64,000 nt of DNA. It comes from Heligmosomoides polygyrus polygyrus (Eukaryota > Nematoda > Chromadorea > Rhabditida > Heligmosomidae). The notes under the pieces were generated by a model. That model searched no databases. It saw only the letters and a list, made by a program, of their open reading frames with translations, and was not told the origin of the DNA. The stretch covers positions 90,951,960 to 91,015,959 of the forward strand of contig OX377206.1 in assembly GCA_947396885.1 (NCBI GenBank), in the 5' to 3' direction. Position numbers and translations under genes: made by a program. Positions 43,301-49,977 of the stretch are shown here, one piece after another (the stretch's first letter is position 1; each line of letters starts with the position of its first letter).

Positions 43301-46300
43301 ACCAAAAATGTATGAATGGAGTAGAAACAGTTGTTTTCACTAAAAACGATGTTGAAGTCTTCCATGTAGAGTCCGTGGAAAAGTATTTTCTCTTTTTTCA
43401 TCTTTTTCTCACTGTAAACGTCTTCAACCATTATTTTCCCTCTCATTCCCAAGTTATTTCAAAGTTTCTTCTTCTTCTGTGCAGTGCGTCTTCATTTTCA
43501 ACGAATTCTTGTAGGTGTCCTCGACCGTGGGGGGGGGGGGGGGGTGGGGGTAAGAGTTCGCTTGAAAATTTAACGTTAATGTAGTTGTATTCAGGTTTTA
43601 TGGCGTTCGAGAGTAAACAGAAATTCACAAAAATACGCCTTAAAAATGATAAGTGTTGTGAGCGTTCAGCGACAGTTTAATTCTTCACTTTAACCGCTAA
43701 TTTTCGGACATTAAGGTCCGATTCCGTTTCGGCTTCATCCTGAAATTATGCGCTGAAACCCAGACCGGTTGGCTAAGCGTCGACACTTGTGCCCAGAATA
43801 ATAAGGTGTGCGCCATGCTCTCTACTATTGCTCAACGTACACATTTAGGCTATAAAACATGACATGCGGTAGCCCATTAACAGTCAATTCAGTGTCAACC
43901 ACTTGCTAGAAGGCATTAGCCAGACGCTGCATCAATTCCTAACAATGATGGACATGCTTGTTCTGGACGCGAACTGAACCCAACACTTCGATTCACTGTG
44001 CAGGCCACAATTGTTGGCGCCCTCTACCGACTTCGCCACACGCGCACACCTCATACTATAGATAACGATGAATATTCGAAAATAAAGAAAACGAGAAGGA
44101 ATCTATTTACATTCCCTTCCATAGGGTTCACACCGAGTAGAATCGGCAGGCCAACGCTGACGCTGACTGCCCAAACAATAGAAATCGAAAGCATGGCGCG
44201 ACCACCACGGGCGCCATACTGAGCATAGGAGATCGGATGGCTGATAGCTATATATCTGGAATGCGTATCGATATTAAAAAAAAATCAAATATTTTGTTTA
44301 AACTAAAAAAACTTTAAATCATTTAAAATTGTACCTAATGCAAGTTCTAATGCTTATACTGCCTATTACCTATAATACTATATTATTCCTGTACATGTCG
44401 CGAAGATGGGCAGCATTGGGAGGTGAGCGCGCTCCAGCCAATCGTAACCGAGCGGAGCACTGACCAATCAGGATGCCGATCGTATATTTCTTCTCCGAAT
44501 GGCACGTCCCTTCGATACGGCCTGATTGTCTGATGAGTTTCCACCTTCCAATGCTGCCCACAATCGCGACATTTATCATTATTCCTCTTGGAACTGCTTT
44601 TGTTCATGGAATAAGTGCTTAAAAAGGATTATTCACTGTACCTCATTGATTTTTTTCTTCCAAATGGGTAAATATGTAGCCTTACAAGTGAATGGTCAAA
44701 AATTAGGACTTGGGATGCTTTCCCAAAAATAACTTTAAAAACAGCGGGGTTCAACAAGGCTCGAAAAAATTTGAAAAATTTTACAGTAGGACGCCGTTCC
44801 CTTCGGAATCCTAGGAGACACCCCGCTCCTACTACACTGAAGCAGAATGTACTGCATCGATATGTCTCATCAAAGGCGACGACGACAGCGAGAAGCTTTT
44901 TCAAGCGACGGGTACAATTCAGCGACATCCGCGGTTCCGTTTCCACGGCTAATTTCGTTGTGACTCTGAACTTCCGCAGCAAAAAATCTGCTCTTCAACT
45001 AGCCTGACGCACCGTACCTGTCTAACGAGATTGCCAGCAGATTCAGAATAGACGCTGTTGAACAGATCACATCACTGGCCAGATATAGATTACAGAAGAA
45101 TTGTCCCATATTCCATTTAAAGTCGTTTCGCTGAAAAATTTCAAAGAATATGATTTTTCTTTTTCTATAATAAAGTGGTGTTGTACAAACTCTATTGCGG
45201 AATGATCTACAATTTCGTGGTCTTAGGCACAAAACTGTAGATCACTTTACGCATGGAACAGCCTTGGAAGCCACTAATCATGGGCTTTAATAAGCCGTTG
45301 ATTGCACTTAAAAAGCGATGTCCTTCAACAAGAGCACTCTTTAACTACTTTAAAATCCCAAGTTTCATCGACTTCCAATGTTGCCTTACTATGTAGATTT
45401 ATTTTTTGCCTAGGGCTGAACCACAGCTGGCGTGATAACGGCCAAACTATGAAATTTAATGTTATTTTATCCAGAAAAAAAGCGAGTAAAATCATTTTTT
45501 AGTTTTTGCAACCCTCATTCTTTTATTGACTCTTTCGGTTAACCTTTACCGGGTAAAAGTATCATTTAATTTATATGGCATGAAGCGTATTATGTTCCTA
45601 GCGGAATATAATTATTCCCTCCGAAAATATCAAAAACTGCGATTAAATCAAAATCCAACGAAGCAGTGATGGAACAAAATTTACAGTAATTCAATTAATT
45701 TTTACTTAGGCCTCAAATGACTACCAACGAGTTTGTAAGGCTCCAGTAGCAACCTGCACGGTAAGCAGGGATTTCGGGTACCAGTCCCTCCTGGCGTTAG
45801 AATTCTGACAACAACCAATCATCCTCATCAAGGGCCAGATTCATCAACCGCTTCCGGCCGGTAACGGTGAAAAGCACCGCCAAACCCCCTGATATGACGA
45901 CATTCATCAGCATCAGGTTTGGAGGTACTTTTTACCATTACCGGGCGGTAAGCGGCTGATGAATCTGACCCTTAGTGAACGCCATATTTGATTACTGTGG
46001 GTAGATCATTATGGGATCCGTATATAAGAAAGCACTAACCACATTTTCCCCCATCGTTCCAATTTTAGCCCTTTCCTATTAGGTTTTCTGCCATTTATTT
46101 TAATTTTCTATGTTTTATTTTATTTTTCAGGCTATAAATTACCTTAAAGAGTGATAAGAGTTCTTTTTAAAAATATAATACCACAACAGAACTATGGCTG
46201 GGCAATGGAAGTGTCGTGTAGAAGCAAGGAATCAATGGGAGTTGTGGTTCTTTTGACGCTTTGGAGTTATGTAGTTGCTGAAGCCCTAGTTTACACTTGC

Positions 46301-48680
46301 GCCGCTGCGCGGCGCGGCACGTTGGCGGGATAAGTATCGACCGGATGACGCGAAAAATCGATATCTATGGCGATCGTGGTGCCGAGCCGTGTGGCGACGC
46401 AAGTATAAACTAGGGCTAACACACGTTATTTGTTTACACACATTACACAAATAGCGCAATCGAACGAAGCGCTGATTCTCGCGTGTGTCACGAATCGAAG
46501 TTCAAACTCAAGGTCGTGCCCAGGATAATCATCCCCACCGTTCCGGTAGGCGAACTAAAAGATATCCCTGTATAAAATTTTGAAAACCCTGACTTTTTGA
46601 ACGCCGCATTTCATTGGTGGGCCATGCATATTAAAATGCCTTCATGGTATGCCGTAGAAGTAGGATGCGTGGCGCATCCCACTATTGGCTACGGGGATGA
46701 CAAGCACCAGTCTTCCTTCTTTTCTCTCTACTCGATTTTGCTCTCCAACTGTGTTAAACCCAATTTCTCTTTTCAAAATGAGCTAAGGGGGATGCAATAC
46801 TTTTTCTATATCATTCTATGTTTTTCTTTTCCGACATCTTTTTTCATTCACAAAACGCCTAAAATTCTTGAAAACTTTTTGAAAAAAGTTTTTTCCGCTC
46901 TGATTGTTAAATAAGAGTGAAAAGACAAAAGTCTAAAAATACTTTCACTTGCATTCCGATGAGGAAAAAAAGCTGGCATATGGGTGCAGAACTAGTTTTG
47001 TTTTCAAGGCTACCTTAAAAGCAGATTTAGCACAAAATTTTATCAATGTACGTAGTCTTAGCTTAGCAGCTTTAAAATTTAAAAAAAACTTCCATTTTTA
47101 TTATTGCACTTGAGCACAGTGCGTGGATGCACGGACATGTCGCTTCAAATTCGCGAATTTTCTGGAGCATGACAATAATAATTAAAAGAAAAATAAGTAA
47201 AAATGTTCAAAAAAGATTAAGGCCTCTAAAATAATTTTTTGAAGCCTCAGGCAACTAACGCTGGAGTTATAAGCTGCTGTAGCGATGAAGAGAAATGGTG
47301 GAGTCACGGGAAAGATGTCATGTTGGACTCAAAATCGCACAAAAAATTTCCTTCATCCGAGTGTGGTTTTTGAAATTCATGCAGAATCTTCCACTTGAGT
47401 TTTTTTTTGCATGACTTAAATCGCAAGCGCTTCGTCCATTTATTTTTCATAGAAAATACGAAGAATGGAAGAGCCAAGACCAACCTCATAATACACTCCG
47501 AACGACATCACACATATAGCAACCTGAAATTGAAGGAATTTTAAGCTGATTTAAGGCGTAATATTTGACTTCATGTATTTAAATTATATTTCATTGCCTT
47601 TTAACAGACTATTACTGTTGTCAAAAGCGCAATTATTTTTATTTCCTTTGTTAAGGGGACGAATTTTCTAGAGGCGTTCTTCTCGTCGAATCTTCTTCAA
47701 GTGAGAATCATAGTACTCCGACGGTGGTTTCCACCTCTCGGCAGCGGCGTCGTTGGTCCACATCCAATCTGCCCATCCTTAAGGAGCTGCCCATTATCGA
47801 AAGAGTCTCGACATATGGGTCCTCTGATCGACACCAGTGATGACGACGAAAATTCGGCTGGGGGTGGGGAGGAGGTGGGGGTGGGGATTGAAGCAAGACG
47901 ACGACGTTAGGCGCCGAAATTCGTCACCAGTTTCAACGCATTCATTTTCTCAGCTATCACTGACTGACACTACTTTATCGGGGTGTTTATCGATAACGCT
48001 AGCAGCTGTTTTGTAGCGGAAGAAGAGAAGCCATGCTCTCCAATTTCCGAAGTTATTCCACACAGCTGACGTTGGGGCTTCCACGGAGGCGGCGTGCTTC
48101 TCATCATAATACGCAGCAACGGCAGCACCTTCGTCATCAGGAGCAGTTGTATGGTGGCCATATAACTTGATTAGTCGACAAGTTGGTCTCCCGGGTAGTC
48201 TACTGAGCTCGGAGATGTTTCTATGCGAAGCAAGCGTAACTAAAAATATTGTTTTGCTCATTATTCAATAAAAATATAATTTCGCAAACGTCTAGATGGA
48301 GGAGCATCAGTCAAACCAGCAAAGCATGTAAACCTCGAACAAAAACAATAATAAAACCTAAGCCGTTTGGCCATCAAAAACATCAAGAAAAAGCCTCCAA
48401 AATTGACGAAGAAGGTGAAGACCGCAGAGCGAGCGAGTTCTAAGCAATCTGTTGGAGTGACTGGTCTCCGAAAAAAATTGAACTCGCAAATTTGTTCGCG
48501 ATATTTCAACTCACTGACCAAAAAATCCGAGATCGCTAAGCTCACAATGAGCATATTCGTAACCGTTTGGAGGCATTTCTCCCTGTAGACGGCGATTATG
48601 ACTAGGACGTTGCCAAAGACGGCGAGGGTAGGTACTAGAGGTAGAAGTAGACCTGAAGCCGCTCGCCATGCAACAACCAT
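19273..48680 (-). CDS. D2-like dopamine/biogenic-amine GPCR gene (13 exons, 29.4 kb)
   Basis: Seven-transmembrane rhodopsin-family receptor assembled from 13 minus-strand exons: 48519-48680, 47485-47523, 45018-45130, 44111-44255, 41543-41707, 39882-39980, 35499-35652, 35152-35251, 31529-31859, 27131-27237, 26968-27074, 20047-20172 and 19273-19372. Hallmarks: GN in TM1, LAISD in TM2, the amine-binding Asp in TM3 ([10 protein letters not shown]), DRY after TM3, SSLLSF serines in TM5, FLFCWLPFF in TM6, NPLIY in TM7 and a short Cys-containing tail. These are D2-like dopamine receptor signatures (Gi/o-coupled in known family members). The third intracellular loop is ~290 residues. All phases match except a one-base shortfall in exon 12. 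The N-terminus before TM1 is unsettled. I cannot say whether it is the DOP-2 or DOP-3 type. Confidence 0.92.
19373..20046. other. Last intron of the receptor gene
   Basis: Holds the tandem duplication listed separately; otherwise nothing. Confidence 0.5.
19558..19735. repeat. Tandem duplication (~92-bp unit) in last receptor intron
   Basis: Two units share gaaaatggcg, gaactagcaca, cttcagcatcta and tgtgcgctttttctaaagtc. Confidence 0.85.
20047..20172 (-). CDS. Receptor exon 12: TM6 end to TM7 start, apparent frameshift
   Basis: Encodes [20 protein letters not shown] and then MLPLFL in one frame, while TTWLGY, which must run into exon 13, is in the next. The exon is 126 bp where 127 would fit. 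Read without correction, the product stops ten codons into exon 13 and loses TM7. Confidence 0.85.
20173..20699. other. Receptor intron 11, simple-sequence part
   Basis: Polypurine tract of gaaaa/aaaag units at about 20363-20432, followed by ~200 bp of nearly pure A/T. Confidence 0.7.
20870..21345 (+). repeat. Diverged ~52-bp minisatellite inside Helitron-like element 1
   Basis: About nine units containing gtgtcaccgatgtcgcgcaa and gg[t/a]ttgagaaga variants, with a suggestion of a four-unit higher order. Confidence 0.85.
21346..22010 (+). repeat. GGGACCAGTGAAG minisatellite
   Basis: Irregular tandem units of ggggaccagtgaagg with several runs of 8-12 G. It creates Pro-rich minus-strand frames that are not genes. 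Confidence 0.9.
22168..22335. other. Receptor intron spacer
   Basis: AT-rich; no feature. Confidence 0.4.
22336..22545 (-). mobile_element. SINE-A copy 11, truncated
   Basis: Middle of the body and a decayed head (gtatcgaatacaggcgacaa); the tail is missing. Confidence 0.75.
22904..23183 (+). mobile_element. SINE-A copy 12
   Basis: The head reads gcgagtgtagcgcaatcgg; a short internal deletion removes the ttgtatggccaaatacgc segment. Confidence 0.88.
23571..23808. mobile_element. MITE-4 copy 1 (diverged)
   Basis: Ends aaggccaggttcatgaaaga and taaatccagcctctgaaa are imperfect inverted repeats and resemble the ends of the 45831-45972 element. Confidence 0.45.
23809..24656. other. Receptor intron with an unidentified coding-like stretch
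   Basis: Includes an (attg) repeat near 24050-24075. On the minus strand, 24126-24412 is open in two frames (one with [20 protein letters not shown]), interrupted by a stop. It looks like decayed coding sequence of unknown origin. Confidence 0.3.
24657..24790 (+). mobile_element. SINE-A copy 13, 3'-truncated
   Basis: Intact tRNA head (cacgtgtagcgcagtcgg) but the sequence stops at gtaccagactcta. Confidence 0.85.
24791..25854. other. Receptor intron, mostly featureless
   Basis: One tRNA-B-box-like stretch at 25540-25572 (gcgggttcgagtcctgtc) with a weak A-box candidate upstream; otherwise nothing. Confidence 0.4.
25905..25950 (-). ncRNA. Hammerhead-ribozyme-like motif, left end of Penelope-like element
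   Basis: Minus strand reads CTGAAGA, then stem II AGGCG-ACAA-CGCC, then GAAAC and GTCAGCCGTC. This is the CUGANGA/GAAA core with an A-U closing pair and a GUC cleavage triplet; stem I pairing is poor in this copy. Confidence 0.6.
26071..26496 (+). pseudogene. GIY-YIG endonuclease domain of a Penelope-like element
   Basis: Contains the PLE linker cysteines ([13 protein letters not shown]), then [20 protein letters not shown] (the GIY and YIG equivalents), KEHIHGLR, and [20 protein letters not shown] with the conserved Glu and Asn. The usual Arg in the helix after YVGET (GRPLxxRIxEH) appears as Gly in [11 protein letters not shown], which would impair nuclease activity. No RT domain precedes it, so the element is 5'-truncated. 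Confidence 0.85.
26741..26792 (+). ncRNA. Hammerhead-ribozyme-like motif, right end of Penelope-like element
   Basis: CTGAAGA at 26754-26760, GGCG/CGCC stem with ACAA loop at 26762-26773, GAAA at 26774-26777, short stem III and GTC at 26786-26788 as putative cleavage site. TTCC (26744-26747) can pair with GGAA after the cleavage site for stem I. Confidence 0.65.
26968..27074 (-). CDS. Receptor exon 11: end of third loop and start of TM6
   Basis: Encodes [20 protein letters not shown] then [15 protein letters not shown]. The basic stretch before TM6 is the usual G-protein contact. The donor gtaacc leaves one G that exon 12 completes to Ala. Confidence 0.95.
27131..27237 (-). CDS. Receptor exon 10: third intracellular loop
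   Basis: Encodes [20 protein letters not shown] then [15 protein letters not shown]. It is separated from exon 11 by a 56-bp intron and required by phase: exon 9 ends in phase 0 and exon 11 starts after two bases. Confidence 0.85.
27238..27382. other. Receptor intron spacer
   Basis: No feature. Confidence 0.4.
27383..27577. mobile_element. MITE-3 copy 1
   Basis: 195 bp; TIR catgtcgtgaatgtgggcag at the left and its approximate complement ctgctcacattcgcgacatg at the right. A second copy is at 44395-44572. Confidence 0.82.
27578..28729. other. Receptor intron 9 (proximal), no gene seen
   Basis: AT-rich; a plus-strand frame at 28163-28492 (110 codons) has no recognisable domain and is treated as chance. 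Confidence 0.4.
28730..29028 (+). mobile_element. SINE-A copy 14
   Basis: Full length and near consensus; tail with gtcctttaccctttaccc. Confidence 0.92.
29029..29792. other. Receptor intron, no feature seen
   Basis: AT-rich, with a short gaacagaacagaacagag run at 29460. Confidence 0.45.
29793..30063 (-). mobile_element. SINE-A copy 15, diverged
   Basis: Recognisable cacgcattttacttctacggg and ctggtaccaatt; the head has lost the A box. Confidence 0.75.
30064..31528. other. Receptor intron, long AT-rich desert
   Basis: Several fuzzy internal repeats of a ~230-bp unit (gaaaatgtatttt...cacatttcgattttt...ctttgaaagag) can be discerned at about 30360, 30900 and 31200; low confidence. Confidence 0.35.
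31529..31859 (-). CDS. Receptor exon 9: third intracellular loop
   Basis: Largest exon, about 110 codons, rich in Ser, Asp and Asn ([52 protein letters not shown]). Likely disordered with many potential phosphorylation sites. The donor taken is cag|gttggt (phase 0); gtacgt four bases downstream is a stronger donor but would not accommodate exon 10. Confidence 0.85.
31860..32605. other. Receptor intron 8 part
   Basis: A pyrimidine-rich stretch (tttctctctctctccttctc) near 32100; no gene seen. Confidence 0.4.
32606..32903 (-). mobile_element. SINE-A copy 16, diverged
   Basis: Body words ggatgcgccgcgcattgtac and cctttacgggatggcg; head cttcaccccactgcgct. Confidence 0.8.
33172..33459 (-). mobile_element. 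SINE-A copy 17
   Basis: Full length; head ccgcttcctccgactgcgct. Confidence 0.88.
33736..34016 (-). mobile_element. SINE-A copy 18, diverged
   Basis: Head cgcctcgtccgactgcgcca; body with many substitutions. Confidence 0.75.
34296..34589 (+). mobile_element. SINE-A copy 19 with target-site duplication
   Basis: Flanked by gtagggggt on both sides; near consensus. Confidence 0.92.
34725..34935. repeat. TTCGAAT-rich minisatellite, locus 2
   Basis: Four to five ~48-bp units of the form aaaatcgcgtttttcgaatg and tattcgaattcgagtattcg, related to 12006-12125. Confidence 0.8.
35152..35251 (-). CDS. Receptor exon 8: third intracellular loop
   Basis: Encodes [20 protein letters not shown] then [12 protein letters not shown]. 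Another frame of this exon is also open, but only this one satisfies the phases of exon 7 (ends with one base) and exon 9 (starts with one base). Confidence 0.85.
35499..35652 (-). CDS. Receptor exon 7: third intracellular loop
   Basis: Directly continues exon 6: EISFQ plus [17 protein letters not shown], then [18 protein letters not shown] and RSTPTTNG. Ser/Thr-rich. The donor gtacag leaves one G. Confidence 0.9.
35653..35934. other. Receptor intron spacer
   Basis: Purine-rich start then AT-rich; no feature. Confidence 0.4.
35935..36225 (+). mobile_element. SINE-A copy 20
   Basis: Head ggccgcgtggtagcgcagtc; body moderately diverged with a 3' tail ttttatcctttatc. Confidence 0.85.
36302..36490. 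mobile_element. MITE-1 copy 3
   Basis: 189 bp; ends agatccatcctagtcggagg and cccctcccgactaggataaatcc. Confidence 0.78.
36600..36743 (+). mobile_element. SINE-A copy 21, interrupted by a foldback transposon
   Basis: 3' half of a SINE-A up to gtgccgtccta. The remaining tail (attctatcctttatt) continues after the transposon at about 37867. Confidence 0.85.
36744..37865 (+). mobile_element. Long-TIR Tc1/mariner-superfamily element (foldback type), copy 1
   Basis: Termini CAGGGTGTCTCAAAAAA on both sides, with inverted arms of ~340-360 bp (36744-37085 and 37505-37865) flanking a ~400-bp centre that holds a transposase remnant. TA adjoins the left end, and TA follows two bases after the right end. 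Confidence 0.88.
37170..37365 (+). pseudogene. Transposase remnant (IS630/Tc1/mariner superfamily)
   Basis: Short frame with [20 protein letters not shown] followed by [11 protein letters not shown]. It matches the block around the first catalytic Asp in transposases with the WSDExxFxxNGxVNxHN signature. The second and third acidic residues are absent. Confidence 0.75.
37891..39147 (+). mobile_element. SINE-A copy 22 split by a LINE; with target-site duplication
   Basis: SINE pieces 37891-37979 and 38941-39147 together make one complete SINE-A. The composite is flanked by tattagcgatcta on both sides. The LINE interrupts the body after cccaggccaac. Confidence 0.92.
37980..38940 (+). mobile_element. 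LINE fragment (CR1/jockey-type RT C-terminus), copy 2, inside a SINE
   Basis: Open frame to 38743 with [63 protein letters not shown] and [15 protein letters not shown], the thumb/C-terminal part of a non-LTR RT. Ends in aaaagtcaaagtcaaag, a short tandem tail rather than poly(A), typical of CR1-like LINEs. 5'-truncated. Confidence 0.88.
39148..39581. other. Receptor intron 6 part
   Basis: GC-rich patch at 39290-39480 with an inverted pair (gtcaaacgcaggcg / ctgcgtttgac); not assigned to any gene or family. Confidence 0.4.
39582..39868 (-). mobile_element. SINE-A copy 23
   Basis: Full length; its head ends 14 bp from the exon 6 splice donor. Confidence 0.9.
39882..39980 (-). CDS. Receptor exon 6: start of third intracellular loop
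   Basis: Encodes [20 protein letters not shown] then [13 protein letters not shown], 33 codons in phase 0. Basic, amphipathic. Confidence 0.93.
40047..40217 (-). mobile_element. SINE-A copy 24, 5'-truncated
   Basis: 3' half only, ending at cccagacaagta. Confidence 0.85.
40218..40367. other. Open, coding-like stretch between two SINE fragments
   Basis: On the plus strand (opposite to the receptor) it reads [20 protein letters not shown] then [18 protein letters not shown] without stops. No family recognised; too short to call a gene. Confidence 0.25.
40368..40547 (-). mobile_element. SINE-A copy 25, 5'-truncated
   Basis: 3' half (ggaatgcgccacgcactcta) up to ggcttgtttggccc. Confidence 0.85.
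40678..40785 (-). mobile_element. SINE-A copy 26, fragment
   Basis: gggatgcgccgtgcatttta and aatgaacaagtcaacgattt; rest missing. Confidence 0.75.
41045..41178 (-). mobile_element. SINE-A-like head fragment, decayed
   Basis: gatctgaaccatgaacctg and ccttacgactgctttaccac recall the SINE head in reverse; the body is not aligned. Confidence 0.4.
41179..41542. other. Receptor intron 5, remainder
   Basis: AT-rich; nothing seen. Confidence 0.45.
41543..41707 (-). CDS. Receptor exon 5: TM5
   Basis: Encodes [20 protein letters not shown] then [19 protein letters not shown] and the basic [16 protein letters not shown]. The Cys matches the extracellular-loop-2 disulfide; the SSxxS set is the catechol-contact site in D2-like receptors. 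Confidence 0.95.
41870..43128 (+). mobile_element. Mariner element 2, inserted in a SINE
   Basis: TIRs TTAGGTTGATCGGAAAGTCT and, at the right, acttttcgatcaacccaa, flanked by TA. 1259 bp, from a different subfamily than element 1. Confidence 0.92.
42028..42864 (+). pseudogene. Mariner transposase with premature stop
   Basis: Starts [20 protein letters not shown] and runs in frame through the HTH region, [11 protein letters not shown], the first Asp ([10 protein letters not shown], codon 42487), the second ([12 protein letters not shown]) and [12 protein letters not shown] at 42862-42864 directly follows the third catalytic Asp, where Tyr is expected. The frame then continues ([15 protein letters not shown]) to further stops near 42958. 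About 65 C-terminal residues are lost. Confidence 0.9.
43288..43798. other. Receptor intron 4 part
   Basis: Contains a run of 17 G at about 43531-43547; no gene seen. Confidence 0.5.
43799..44046 (-). mobile_element. SINE-A-like copy 28, strongly decayed
   Basis: gtgcgccatgctctctacta at the 3' side and gccctctaccgacttcgcca at the head side are the only clear words. Confidence 0.5.
44111..44255 (-). CDS. Receptor exon 4: second loop and TM4
   Basis: Completes DRY (Arg split with exon 3) and encodes [20 protein letters not shown] then [19 protein letters not shown] and VNPMEGN. The TM4 Trp is present. Confidence 0.95.
44395..44572. mobile_element. MITE-3 copy 2
   Basis: 178 bp; left atgtcgcgaagatgggcagc, right gctgcccacaatcgcgacat. 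Confidence 0.85.
44573..45017. other. Receptor intron 3 remainder
   Basis: Moderately GC-rich at 44780-44990 with open frames on both strands but no fit to the receptor phases. Confidence 0.35.
45018..45130 (-). CDS. Receptor exon 3: first extracellular loop and TM3
   Basis: Encodes [20 protein letters not shown] then [17 protein letters not shown]. Includes the loop-1 Trp, the disulfide Cys, the TM3 Asp that binds amine ligands, and the D of DRY. Confidence 0.95.
45131..45830. other. Receptor intron 2 part
   Basis: AT-rich; nothing seen. Confidence 0.45.
45831..45972. mobile_element. MITE-4 copy 2
   Basis: 142 bp, almost wholly palindromic: agggccagattcatcaaccg at the left, cggctgatgaatctgaccct at the right. 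Confidence 0.82.
46282..46417. mobile_element. MITE-2 copy 2
   Basis: 136 bp; AGCCCTAGTTTACACTTGCG and cgcaagtataaactagggct; CpG-rich stem gccgctgcgcggcgcggc. Related in plan and ends to 17940-18078. Confidence 0.75.
46448..46690 (+). mobile_element. SINE-A copy 29, decayed
   Basis: Head aatagcgcaatcg; 3' end gtagaagtaggatgcgtggc is well preserved. Confidence 0.65.
46691..47484. other. Receptor intron 2 remainder
   Basis: AT-rich; no feature. Confidence 0.45.
47485..47523 (-). CDS. Receptor exon 2: TM2 end (39-bp micro-exon)
   Basis: Encodes [13 protein letters not shown], 13 codons in phase 0, between an aatttcag acceptor and a gag|gttggt donor. It fits exactly between exons 1 and 3 in sequence and phase. 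The TM2 Pro usual in this family (CVMPF) is Ser here. Confidence 0.82.
47524..48518. other. Receptor intron 1 with a GC-rich open stretch
   Basis: About 47690-48260 is richer in G/C than the introns around it and open on the minus strand (103 codons at 47950-48258, including [18 protein letters not shown]). Exons 1 and 2 join without it. Unexplained; alternative exon or old gene fragment. Confidence 0.3.
48519..48680 (-). CDS. Receptor exon 1 (or first recognised exon): TM1 and TM2 start
   Basis: Encodes [20 protein letters not shown] then [16 protein letters not shown] and [12 protein letters not shown] (TM1) and LAISD (TM2) are diagnostic. The ATG at 48678-48680 is one possible start. Alternatively, an acceptor (ttctag) a few bases upstream would make this an internal exon; the extracellular N-terminus before TM1 is unusually short if the ATG is used. 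Confidence 0.9.
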
Positions 48681-49163
48681 TTGTCGAACTAGAATTGGAC
48701 AACGTCAGGAGATCAAAGAAAAGATCGATTTGTACAGAGATGACGATGGAATTTGAAAGAAAAACTAGAACGAAAAGAACTACAAAAGAACGAGAAGAAG
48801 ACGAGGTAGACAAAATTCTCTGTAGGTTACATAACGTCACAAGATCAAAGAAAAATCGATAGGTAGTACATAGAGATGGCAATAAAAGTTGAAAAGAATG
48901 AATAGAAATGTATTTCTTTGTCGAAGACATTCTACTACAAGTGAAAAGCTTCCTTAAGCAAAAAGGACATTTAAGAAATTAACAACAAATTAGTTGAAAA
49001 AATAAGCGATATTTAGGAGTTCCTTTTTCAGTGAGAGAACTGCTGAGTCGCTCTAAAAAAAGCACTTTTAGCGTTAAGCAGTTCATGGAAAAAATAGATT
49101 TTTTTTGTAAATCTTTAAAAATCAAGCTTTTCCTCGTTTTTTTGTGATCAACTGATTTTGTAT
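48681..49163. promoter_or_regulatory. 5' flank or upstream intron of the receptor gene
   Basis: Polypurine plus-strand bias around 48700-48860; no assigned promoter element. Confidence 0.3.
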
Positions 49164-49760
49164 CACTTTTGGCTCAGTAAGAGTTCGACAATGTTCCACG
49201 TAATTCATTAAAGCCATCAGCAGAGCAGCGGCTACCAGAAGCGCCACGGGAATCATCGAACGTCTTCAGAATTGTGCCGGCGATGAAACGACGACGAGAC
49301 GGCAGATAACGAACGAACGTGCATGAATGACCGGATGAATAGGATTTCGATAATGAGTGGAAGTGATTGAGATGAGATGAACGACGGGTTTGGCTGACGC
49401 TGGCAGCCGGCGAGCCGGCTTGGCGACGCTGGAGGGGACGAGGGGCCCTCAATATGCGACGCTCCGCCCCGGGAAACAGCATTCATCTTTGTTTTTGCCT
49501 CACCGACGACCGACCGCGCACATACCGTTGGACGGACGGACGGGAGGACGCACTAATCACAGCCGAGCAGCTTTTTCAATCAGAAGACGAAAAGTCCGGA
49601 GGAGACGTGGAGACGAGCAGGGGCGTTGACGAAGTGCCGCTCCTAACGCTGGTGTTGGTTGCGGAAAGAGTCCGGAAGGAAAAGAAACGCCTGGTGCAAG
49701 TATTAGCTCGGACCGAAATAATCCGCCGTTTTAGAGCCCTGCACATTCCCGCCATTATTT
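49147..49760 (-). other. GC-rich island upstream of the receptor, possible 5' exon
   Basis: Minus strand at 49255 down to about 49124 encodes MIPVALLVAAALLMALMNYV then EHCRTLTEPK, a signal-peptide-like start. Other frames stay open on both strands because of composition. It could be the receptor's first exon or CpG-rich promoter DNA; no donor in the phase needed by exon 1 stands out. Confidence 0.3.
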
Positions 49761-49977
49761 AAGCTTTGTGCTATACGACTTCATAAGACTTTATGGAGAA
49801 TAAGCATATACGTACCTCTAAACGCATAGAAAATACACAAATCGCTTGTAACTGACGACCAATATGTCTTTACGTAAGCTTTGACCTTTTATGTTTTTAA
49901 GGCTTTTATATTAGGATAGAAAAAAGTCTTTTCATTTTTTTTTCAAAGACTTATTACTTCACAACTACAAAGTCAAA

